The notes below the pieces were generated by a model that did no database searches, was not told where the DNA came from, and saw only the letters and a list, made by a program, of their open reading frames with translations. The translations under genes were made by a program, and so were the position numbers. DNA of 64,000 nucleotides from Ceratorhiza oryzae-sativae (lineage: Eukaryota; Basidiomycota; Agaricomycetes; Cantharellales; Ceratobasidiaceae): NCBI GenBank assembly GCA_030998015.1, contig JARWMV010000235.1, forward strand, positions 62,001 to 126,000, in the 5' to 3' direction. This document shows positions 24,325 to 32,400 of this stretch, one piece after another (the stretch's first letter is position 1; each line of letters opens with the position of its first letter).

Positions 24325-24547
24325 CACTTACATAAGTCTTGCAGCCCCCCACTGTGCAAAGATGGCCATATCTCATCTCACACGCATCAAAAGTGCACCG
24401 TTTTTTGTACATAGATAGTTTAGATGGTACTCTACATAATATATTAGTTGAATGAAGCCTGAAACTTCTGCGTTCGTTCATTGTACAGTGAACACTACAA
24501 AAAATCAGAGTTGAGGTCACATGCTGCAAGACTTTTGTCAGCAAGTG
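24325..24547 (-). repeat. Right TIR of the Tc1/mariner element
   Basis: Inverted copy of 14,512-14,735, ending GCAAGTG next to TA. Confidence 0.85.
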
Positions 24548-24549
24548 TA

Positions 24550-27138
24550 TGTTAGGAACAAGTTGGCGCAATCCATAGCACTGGCTTCTGATTGGCATGG
24601 GATAAAGTGGACCATTTTTGTCAGGTGGTCAACAACCATAAATATAGCATTGAACCCTTCTGACAGGGGTAGCCCAGTGATCAGATCATAGGTGATTTCC
24701 TCCCAAGGTTTTTCTGGTGCTGGTATTGGGTTTAGAAGCCCTGGGGGAACCTGGTTGCTGTGCTTGTTCCTAATACAAGATTCACAATGTGTGACATATT
24801 CATTGACCGATTTTTTCATTGATGACCATGTATATTTGTGGTTTAACAATTCATATGTTCTGAACTGTCCTGGGTGTCCTGCAGCTGGGTTGTCATGACA
24901 GCTTTCAATGATCAATTTGTGAAGTTCTTTGTTATTTGGGACATAGATTTGGCCCTTGTATCATAAAAGTCCTTTGTCCCATTCCCAATTTTTGACCTTT
25001 TCATTGTTGTCTAGGGTTTTTAGCACTTTTGACAGGTGCTCATCCCCTGGGATAGTGTCCCTAATGAGTTGTTCCAGGTCATGGCCTGGCATGATTGCTT
25101 GTAGCCACAATGATTTTAGTTCCAAAAATTGGTTTTGTGCAAGCAGAGCTTGGCTCTCACCCCCCTCTTTAGGGATGTGCCTTGACAGCCTAGAGAGTAT
25201 GTCTGCCTGGCTGTTCTTTGCCCCTTCAATGTATAGGATCTTGAATTCGAATCTGGACAGGAACTTGTGCCATCATGTGACTTGGCCATTCAGTGGCCAA
25301 TTTGTCTTCCAATATTCCAGATTTTTGTGATCACAAACAATGTTTACTGGGTGTTCAGCCCCCTCTGGTAAGTGACACCAGTGTTTGAGGGCTTTTATAA
25401 TTGCCAGCATTTCCTTGTTGTAAATATCGTAAATTCTTTCCACCAGGACCATTGCCTTGGAGTAGTAGGAGATTGGGTGAAGCATTCCATCTTCTCCATA
25501 TTGCAATAATACAGCACCTGTGGCATAGCCTGAGGCATCTGTTTCCAGAATAAATGGTTTGCTGGGTTCTGGCTGAATTAGGAGGGGGGCTTCTTTCAAT
25601 TTCTGCTTCAGCAGGTTCCATGCCTGATCCCTTTCTTCTGTCCATTCCCACTTTACATCCTTCTTGACAAGTTCATAAAGACATTTTGTGATTTTTGAAA
25701 AGTCTTTTATGAAGTGCCTTAACCAGTTTGCAAACCCCAACCCTTCCAGGACTTCAGTTGGGTTGGTACAGGTTGGCCATTCAATGGCTTTTTTGACCTT
25801 GGCTGGGTCTACTTTAATTCCCTGGGGAGTCACTACTATTCCAAGGTAATCAACTTTGGTGACATCGAAAACACATTTCTCCAGGGCGCAGTGTAAGCCA
25901 GCTTTTTGGAGACAACACAAGACTTCTTTGATGTGTTCATCATGTTCTTCTTGGTTTTTGGAGAACACTAATATGTTGTCCATATAGATTACAACATAAA
26001 TGCCCTCAATGTCTTGGAACTCTTCCCAGATCATGGCCATGAAGGTTCCTGGTGCATTCTTTTGGCCGAATTGCATGACTAAGGGCTTGTACAACCCATA
26101 TTTGGTCTTAAAAGCAGCCTTCCATTTGTCTCCTTCCTGAATTTGTATGAGGTTGAAACCCCACTTTAGATCAAACTTGGTGAATATCTTTGCCCCATGC
26201 AAAGTCTCCACAATATCATTGATGCATGGAAGTGGGTACACATTGGAGACAGTCATCTCATTTAGCTGCTGGTAGTTGATGCACATGCGCAGCTTCCCAT
26301 TCTTCTTTTTAACAAATATGACTGGGGATGCCATTGGTGACCTTGAGGGTCTGATATGCCCTGCTTTCAGTTGGTGGTCCAAGGTTTTGTGCAATTCTGC
26401 ATCTTCCTTGACACCCACACTATATATGGTGCCATGCCTTGGCTTGGCATCTGGCTTTAAATCTATCTCCATATCCCACTTTCTATGGGGTGGTAATGGC
26501 TGGACATCATCTTCTTCAGTGAATACTTTCTGGAATTCTTTATATTTTGCTGGGAGGGAGTCTAAGGAGTCCAACTGGAGCTCCTTGGGTTCGTTTGTGT
26601 GTACGTGTAAGGGTTTTGTGATGCAGTGTTTCAAGCATATTGGCAAGTTGAACTTCATGTCCTTTCCATCCCAATCAATGTCAGGGTTATGGAATTTGAG
26701 CCATGACATGCCCAGGACTAGATCATTTTTGCCAATGTTCACAACATAAGCACTGAGAATTTCTTGGTGCTCCTGAATGCACAACTCAAAGGTGCAGTAG
26801 TGGGTCACAGACCCTGAGTTGATCTCCCTTCCATTGATTACTCATAGTTTTTTTGGTGTTTTTAGGGAGACAGTAGGGATACAATATTGTTTAACAAGGT
26901 CTTCATGTATAAATACTGATGTGGCCCCTGAGTCAATCATGGCCCATCCATTGAATTTTTTCATATTATATGCAGACTTGTGTTTGGGGGTTGTGCACAG
27001 TGGGAATGCATGAAAGAAAAACTGAAGTTGTGATTGGTTTCCTAACAACATACATTCCATTTCCATATTTTCATTTTCATTCTGTGCATTTTGTAACATA
27101 GCGCCCAAGACCGCCCCCCTGGCACAGTTTGAGCTCAT
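24550..27138 (-). pseudogene. A2 pol: protease, RT, RNase H, integrase N-terminal part
   Basis: From ATG 27,138: protease (MIDSGATSVFIHEDL), a TGA at 26,840-26,842, then a 511-codon open frame (26,808-25,273) with RT (GHIRPSRSPMASPVIFVKKK; YMDNILVFS instead of YMDD) and RNase H (ILETDASGYATGAVLLQYG). After stops near 25,270 and 24,960 the integrase zinc-binding and core regions continue (HCESCIRNKH; TAVVD-like MVVDHLTKMVHFIPC) up to the Tc1 insertion. It is better kept than E1 and E2. Confidence 0.87.
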
Positions 27139-27656
27139 TCTTTTACCAACTCATTGTCAGTTGTTTCTACATCCTCCACAACCACTTCATAACCTGACAT
27201 CTTGGCTGAAGGGCACTTGGTGGTGATATGACCATGTCCTCCACAGTTATAGCAGGTATTTGTTCCTTTCCCTTTTCCCACACTATCCAGGTCCATTGTA
27301 TCTGGATCCTTTGCCTTGGGGGCTGCTGGTGGGTGATTGTACTTCTTTATGTCCTTGAAGGATTCTTGGACATTGGAGTTGCTACCATCGTAATGGACAG
27401 TGGGGACTGTGAAACCCCTGGCATTGGGCCTGATGGCTACAATTTGGCCCTTTACCACCCTGCCATCCTTGATTTTGTATATTTGTTCCCCACTCTTGAA
27501 TTTTTCCTTTGGGGGGCCACTCTGGGGGGCTGTCGATGCTTTACTGGATGTGGTGTTGTTGCTGCTAGACTTGCTACCTCCATGAGACATCCTTTTGCTA
27601 CCAAATGAGATAAGGTGGTGGTCGATTTCCAAGGCCTGCTGTGTGAGCTGGGTGAA
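27135..27656 (-). pseudogene. A2 gag, 3' part with CCHC knuckle
   Basis: This frame continues the gag begun at 43,926-43,052. The join is at TKTF/AQLTQQALE, where a solo LTR inserted with duplicated GTGAA/GCGAA. The knuckle CYNCGGHGHITTKC lies near 27,250. The stop overlaps the pol ATG as in the sister copies. Confidence 0.85.
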
Positions 27657-27981
27657 TGTCATGAACTGACACACATATATCCACTCTATAATATTTTCTC
27701 GATTTATTACATTTTATGAGATCATCTTCAAAACATACTTGCCTTTTATGGTATATCTGTGTCATGTGATTCAGGGGATGTTCCAGGCTGATAACCAAGA
27801 TGTATTTCAACTCTGATGTGAAATTCCGCAGTTCCGCAGTCACTTCTACTGCTTCTATCTCTTATCAGCCATGACTCACTGTACAGACTTGTTTGTTATG
27901 ATGTGGCTTGTACTATGTATATAAACCAGGTCAAGTTCACAGAGGACTCCTCAAGAACTTGACCTCTCATTGAATACAAGT

Positions 27982-28557
27982 TGTTGTGACCCTCTGGAGG
28001 CTCCCTTGTGGAGCACTTAAGTAGTGGCTGCGTTGACGGTTGGTATTTATGCAGTATGTATTGAGCGTTCTAGTTACAGTGTTTGCTATGGTCTATGGTG
28101 GTTGACAAGATAAAGCAAGCTGAGGCGTCCAGTCTTGTTTTATCCTCCTTATATATACCTGTGGCTGTGGTGGCTGCAGACATATTATCTAAGCACACTC
28201 TGCAGTAGGTGTAGGTTATGTACAGTACTATGGGTTAGGTAATTGTTTGTCTTAAGTTTGTGCGGCTCCGAATCTTATAGAGCCGCACGAGGTCTGAGGG
28301 TCATGTGACTTTTGGGCTTAAGCACCTGGCGCTTAATCGCTGGATAAGCGCCCAAGGTCACGTGACAACTTGCTCCTCGCTCCAGGTAACATGGGAGAGA
28401 AACGCTGGAGCGAGTTCAGGGTAACCACCGGCGCTTAATCGTTGGTAAGCGCCGAGATCATGTGATCCTGTTTATGGTTTGTTCCGCTTCGGGAAAAATG
28501 CCATAAATCTGTACAATATTCAGTTGTTAGGTTATGTCTGCTAGGCGGGTCATAACA
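27982..28557 (-). repeat. 3' LTR of element B
   Basis: On the minus strand it reads TGTTATGACC...GGTCACAACA. It contains several TCACRTGA boxes and GCGCTTA repeats and a TATATATA promoter motif (about 28,150). Confidence 0.93.
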
Positions 28558-28573
28558 TTATCCCCCCCTTTGG
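28558..28573 (-). promoter_or_regulatory. Polypurine tract of element B
   Basis: AAAGGGGGGGATAA on the minus strand lies directly beside the 3' LTR. It primes plus-strand synthesis and fixes the element's orientation. Its normal place shows that the extra cluster lies inside the element, not beyond its end. Confidence 0.8.
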
Positions 28574-28631
28574 ACATGTCTTGGGGGATCTTGAGGCATG
28601 TTTCTTTTCTGGGTTCTAAAAGTTTCTAAAA

Positions 28632-28759
28632 GGTATCTCATATATCGAGGAGGTTAAGGGCGCTGGACTCGAACCAACGACCTTCCGTTCAATGTGTAAT
28701 TGCTCAGCTAGGAGATGATGAGTCAGGCTAGACCCCTTAACCTCTACACTACATGAGAT
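28632..28759 (-). ncRNA. tRNA-like / Pol III-type unit
   Basis: On the minus strand an A-box-like TAGTGTAGAGGTTA (28,750-28,737) is followed 60-70 nt later by a perfect B-box core GGTTCGAGTCC (28,675-28,665). The stretch GTTGG-TTCGAGT-CCAGC folds as a T-arm, ATCTCAT/ATGAGAT (28,759 and 28,635) can pair as an outer stem, and a TTTT stop follows at 28,631-28,628. I cannot fold a full cloverleaf or name an anticodon, so it may be a decayed tRNA, an intron-bearing one, or a tRNA-derived SINE head. It lies between Rep and the polypurine tract of element B. Confidence 0.45.
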
Positions 28760-28854
28760 TACTTTCTCCTTGCTTATTTCCTTGTTTAAGCTTACTTCTT
28801 GACACATGGTCTGAGAATAAAACAGCTTATACAAAGACAATTTATTTTTATTCT

Positions 28855-30141
28855 TTAAGGAAAAACAAAAAATGGCTTCCCTCCTGAGTATACCCAGTCT
28901 ACGTTTTTGGATACCCATAGGTCCCCTTCTTCCCCCTCTATGTCCGTCCAACACTTCATTATGGCAGACCGGCTATTCCCCAGGATCACCGTCAGTCGTA
29001 CCTTCATTGACTTCACATGAGCATATCTGCCTGTGAAGTCTGCCTTGTACTGGCTCAGGGCTTTGAGCGAGTACTTCCCGTTTGACTGGACCATGTCATC
29101 CAGGATCCAGATGTCGGCGTCCTCCGACAGATTCCCCACGTTCCAGACGTTGCACATCTGGCTATGGGAGCCCTTGGATCGCGCATACGCCGTCTTCCCA
29201 GTTCCTGTTTCGCCTTCAATCACCAGGATGCGATGGCGCACGCCCCTCCCTCTCTTCTCAGCCTCTTCTGCGAACCATCGGTCTGCCCTGTCAATGTGCG
29301 CCTGGTCTTCTGGGGCTTCCAACTCCACCGGGATTGCAGGCATGCATCCCCGGTCCTCCTTATACATGTACTCAGCATATGCTTGTACCAAGTTCCACGT
29401 CGTCACCATCTGGAGGGGGTGCAGGTGCTTGAATGCCTGGTAGTACTCTTTTTTTGTTGCCAAGGCAACAATCTCCACCCCGTCCTCCAGGTCCACCTCC
29501 ACCCTCGACCTTTTCCTGCCCTTCCCCTTCACCAGGATTTCCTCCAACCTTTCCAAGGTCAGGTCCCCTGCCATCAGCTCCTCTACCTCCTCGCCGTTAG
29601 CTCCAACATCCTTCCAGAGGTAGTTGAAAGCCTCCCTTGCAGGGTTGCCTCCTGGTCCGTCCTTGAGGTCCTTTGGCAGGATGTTGGGGTGTTGCCCCTC
29701 AAAGTCCCAGAACCGGGTGTTCTGGGTGTTCCAGCCGCCTTTCCGCTCCTGACTGATGGAGAGGGCGTGGACATGGAGGGGCCAGGCCAGGTTGTAGTTC
29801 GGTTCCTCAGGGTTGTGGCGTTCCACCACTGCCAAAGTCGCCCAATGATTTGGCCGTTGGCGGCAGAATGCCTCGTATCGGGCGACGAGCCCACTTGAGG
29901 GCTGATCGCATAGCTTTGACCAGGTCAGCAGCACTGCCCTGGTCTGGACGTGGAACCGAGGGGCTGGTGCGGTTTCGGTTGGCTCTTCGGACCCTCGATC
30001 CGTTGGCGTAGGCCGCATAGAAGCGGGTGAGGGGGCTTGGCTTGATACCGAGGGCGCTGGCGATGGTGATGCCAACCTCTGCCCTTCGCTTGATCCGCTT
30101 GGCTGGGGTGTTGCCGCGTTCGATCCATTTCCGCTTAGCAT
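28855..30141 (-). CDS. CRESS-DNA-type rolling-circle Rep (HUH endonuclease plus SF3 helicase)
   Basis: An intact 428-codon frame, ATG 30,141. Residues 1-60 are a Ser/Pro/Ala-rich tail. The HUH domain has motif I LLTWSK (71-76), motif II HVH (123-125) and motif III YLWKD (174-178), whose Tyr would nick the origin. The helicase domain has Walker A GETGTGKT (310-317), Walker B WILDD (345-349) and motif C LTVILGN (383-389). Order, spacing and length match Reps of geminiviruses and genomoviruses, which start rolling-circle replication of small ssDNA circles; Helitron proteins differ in both motifs and size. It lies in the same sense as the chromovirus pol, downstream of it and inside the LTRs. No stops or frameshifts are seen, so coding ability has been kept or acquired recently. 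Whether it replicates anything is unknown. Confidence 0.88.
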   Translation of the reverse strand: MLSGNGSNAATPQPSGSSEGQRLASPSPAPSVSSQAPSPASMRPTPTDRGSEEPTETAPAPRFHVQTRAVLLTWSKLCDQPSSGLVARYEAFCRQRPNHWATLAVVERHNPEEPNYNLAWPLHVHALSISQERKGGWNTQNTRFWDFEGQHPNILPKDLKDGPGGNPAREAFNYLWKDVGANGEEVEELMAGDLTLERLEEILVKGKGRKRSRVEVDLEDGVEIVALATKKEYYQAFKHLHPLQMVTTWNLVQAYAEYMYKEDRGCMPAIPVELEAPEDQAHIDRADRWFAEEAEKRGRGVRHRILVIEGETGTGKTAYARSKGSHSQMCNVWNVGNLSEDADIWILDDMVQSNGKYSLKALSQYKADFTGRYAHVKSMKVRLTVILGNSRSAIMKCWTDIEGEEGDLWVSKNVDWVYSGGKPFFVFP

Positions 30142-30300
30142 CGTTTACAGTTTTAGAGGTATTTGGGGACTGGGAAGAGAGCATGAGAGTGCAGGTTATC
30201 TCGGGCCTTGTGCTTGTCTATATAAGCTGCAAGGTCCGTTTTGATCATCACATGACTCCGTCTTGTGTTTGTTGTGATCACATGACCTTATTTCGGTGAT

Positions 30301-30434
30301 GACGCATCTCTGAGGGGTGCCCTTCCATCCGTTCCCCTGTGTCAGCCTTAAACCTTGCTGCGCTTTGGGGCCTCCGCTCCTCCACTCCGGTCGGTGCCCC
30401 CTCTCCAACCCCTCCGGTAGTTCAGGGGATAACG
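30301..30434 (+). repeat. 134-bp direct repeat, copy 1
   Basis: GACGCATCTC...AGGGGATAACG. It is repeated at 30,563-30,694 with about 85-90 percent identity; both hold GCCTCCGCTCCTCCACTC and GTGCCCCCTCTCC. Confidence 0.85.
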
Positions 30435-30562
30435 GCCATATCATGTGACATTGTCTGGGTCACGTGACCTTGTTGTTTTCTTCGTCTGCTTGGGACACAT
30501 GTTCACTTCGTGTCACGTGACTCGTTTGTTTTCTTGCTTGTCCTTGTATGTCTTTCCCTTGT

Positions 30563-30694
30563 GACGCATCTCCAAGGGGTGCCCTCCCATCCATTCCTCC
30601 GTGTCGGCCTTAATCCTCGCTACGCTCAGGGCCTCCGCTCCTCCACTCTGGTTGGTGCCCCCTCTCCAACCCCTCCGGTAGTTAGGGGATAGCG
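30563..30694 (+). repeat. 134-bp direct repeat, copy 2
   Basis: GACGCATCTC...AGGGGATAGCG, in the same direction as copy 1 and 262 bp downstream start to start. The TCACRTGA boxes lie between and outside the copies rather than in them. Confidence 0.85.
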
Positions 30695-30883
30695 TATATT
30701 CACATGACTAGGCTAGGTCATGTGATTCCTGTGCTTTGTTGTTTGTTTTCTGACAGATGGTCACGTGTCTGTTGGTGTCACCTGACCAGACCTTGTTTTG
30801 ATGTTTGTGCAAGTTATTGTGTTGCACTGTGATTTTTTAATGTTTGTGGTTTTGTTGTTTTCCTTCCTCATCCCATCTTTACT

Positions 30884-31425
30884 ATGCATGTTATTTCCCT
30901 TAACTACAATCCCCTTGACTGCACCTGCTGGTCTCTTCCTGAGGGGGAGTACTGCGCCTACTGTGATGCCATGTGCGATGCCTCCCTTGAAGACTTCTAT
31001 CGAGGTGTTGGGGACTGGTTCTTCTGTGGGGTGCCAGGTACGTGTGTTCGTTCTTCGTCGTTCTCATGTAGCTAACTTGTTCTGTAGAAGAGCGCATCCT
31101 CCTTGATGGTCAGGCCCATGAGGCCACCCTTGAGCGCGTCTGGGCGCTCATTGACCGGGACTGCCGGTTATTTGAGGAGCAGCAACACCAGGCTGCCCTT
31201 GCTGAGTTTTTTGAGGAGGGCTTGGCCCCCTTGTTCGACGAGGCCTCACCCTTTGCAGCTTCTGGTTCTGGATGTTTCCAGAACTATATGGCTGATCTCC
31301 CAGGGGGGGAGGCCCCCTGGCTGTTGCCTGAGAACCAGGCCAGTGGTTCTGCGGCCCGTACTACTAGGAAGGATAAGAAGGCAAAAAAACCCTATACCCG
31401 GCCCCTCAAGGGCAAGAAAAAATAG
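30884..31425 (+). CDS. ORF-b: spliced small Cys-rich protein, antisense to pol
   Basis: Exon 1 (30,884-31,037) and exon 2 (31,088-31,425) join through a 50-nt GT-AG intron (GTACGT...CTGTAG) to an exact 163-codon frame. The N-terminal third has a dense Cys cluster (C-x-C-x8-C-x2-C-x3-C), which could bind zinc. The middle is acidic and helical (ERVWALIDRDCRLFEEQQHQ), and the C-terminus is a basic tail (RTTRKDKKAKKPYTRPLKGK). No family is recognised. It runs opposite to Rep and pol. A small protein with a zinc-like head and a basic tail encoded against Rep recalls regulatory or capsid genes of ambisense ssDNA viruses, but that is inference. Confidence 0.55.
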
Positions 31426-31505
31426 AAACATTTTGAAATGTATTATTATATGATTGTGAAAATTATTCTTAAGACATTCCAAAAAACGTGTGATAGGCCC
31501 AATAG

Positions 31506-32324
31506 TCACAAGGGCTCCAGGGCCAGCAGGGGCACTTCCTCCAAGGTGCCCGCCAGCTCATCCTCCCATTTGGCCCAATCTGTTTGGACTCCCTCTTGGG
31601 CCGGGTCTGGGGTTGGTTCCTTTATTGTTACTCTTGGCTCCTCCTCCTTCACCACCAGGGACTCCAGGCTTGCCGTGAGGCTCGACATATCCGTGTCGTA
31701 ACCATGCAGGTTTGGGCGTACCTTCACCCAGTTACGGAAGTCGGCCAAGTTTGCTTCCTTCAACCTGATGGCAGTAAACATTTCATCAGTGGTAGTGGCC
31801 TCAAGCAGTCCCACATACAGTGCCGCAGGTGCCAGCTTCCACTGCTCCAACAGGACCCTGGCCTGCTGCTCTACTTCCCAATCTGCATTAGTCGTCCGGA
31901 GGCCCACCGCCTCCCTCTGTTCCTTGGCGGCGTAGACCACCCCTGTCACCGTTGCCCCCACTATGTCGTCGATTACATACATTGGCGTGCGCAACATTGC
32001 GCTCTTGGTTGTCGGCCTTCAGCCTCCCTGCCACCGCAGTATTCCTAACTTGGGGTCCTTGTAAAGGCTGTTGTTAAGCCAGTTCCTCTCGTCCCTATCC
32101 TTCTTTGGGATGTACACCAAGTTGGCCCCTGGCAGTAAGCTCTCCGCAATCATTTGGTGTTCCTCCACGCTCGGGGTGTACTGGCCTGGCTTCTTGCGGT
32201 TTTCCTTGCCTGGGTAGGGAGCCGGCCGTCTTGTGGTGGGTGCCAACCGGACGCGGGCAACCTGATTATTAACCAGGGGCGCAAAGTGGCCTGAGGGAAA
32301 CACGGGGCGAGTGGCGAAAGGCAT
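31506..32324 (-). pseudogene. ORF-a: 272-codon frame with one internal TGA, unknown function
   Basis: The frame opens at ATG 32,324, about 75 nt after the pol stop, and runs to 31,506 with a single TGA at 32,019-32,021; the parts before and after are in the same frame. The N-terminus is basic and Pro-rich (RVRLAPTTRRPAPYPGKENR). The rest is helical with an acidic, Asp/Glu-rich tail. I do not recognise it. The stop may be a CGA to TGA change or, less likely, a recoding site. It ends 80 bp from the convergent ORF-b. Confidence 0.5.
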
Positions 32325-32400
32325 AGTTTATGTGTTGTGGTGCAAGTGTGGTGGTAGAGTGGACTCTGGCCTTTCTTGGGTATCCTGGATGGCTCCTTTT

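Larger units (their letters stand above)
14512..24547 (+). mobile_element. Tc1/mariner element with long terminal inverted repeats, split by E2
   Basis: The ends CACTTGCTGACAAAAG...CTTTTGTCAGCAAGTG are inverted repeats of about 223 bp (14,512-14,735 and 24,325-24,547, more than 90 percent alike by eye). TA flanks both sides (14,510-14,511; 24,548-24,549), the classic Tc1/mariner target duplication, here inside the A2 integrase codons. Removing E2 and its duplication leaves about 1,776 bp, normal for the superfamily. The transposase is dead. Confidence 0.9.
30142..30883. promoter_or_regulatory. Intergenic region between Rep and ORF-b with repeated TCACRTGA boxes
   Basis: This 742-bp spacer separates two divergent genes, like the large intergenic region of ambisense CRESS viruses. 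TCACATGA/TCACGTGA (or reverse) occurs at 30,248, 30,278, 30,441, 30,460, 30,513, 30,700 and 30,718, with variants at 30,761 and 30,778. They could be Rep-binding iterons or just CACGTG-type host factor sites; the same box also occurs in the LTR and in host flanks. TATATAA (about 30,220) faces Rep. I found no canonical NANTATTAC nonanucleotide hairpin. Confidence 0.5.

Noticed and set aside
29164..29898. 244-codon plus-strand open frame opposite Rep
   Set aside because: It is the antisense shadow of GC-rich Rep codons; it has no motifs, and the minus frame carries all HUH/SF3 motifs.
28855..30141. Reading the Rep ORF as a Helitron RepHel or plasmid Rep
   Set aside because: The helicase is short SF3 type with one HUH Tyr motif; Helitron proteins have two-Tyr Rep and a much larger SF1B helicase.
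30301..30694. GGTAGTTCAGGGGATAACG stretches looking like a tRNA A-box
   Set aside because: There is no B-box or stem partner at the right distance; they are part of the 134-bp repeat.
30142..30883. Canonical geminivirus nonanucleotide (TAATATTAC type) at a hairpin tip
   Set aside because: I looked on both strands and did not find it, so no origin is annotated.
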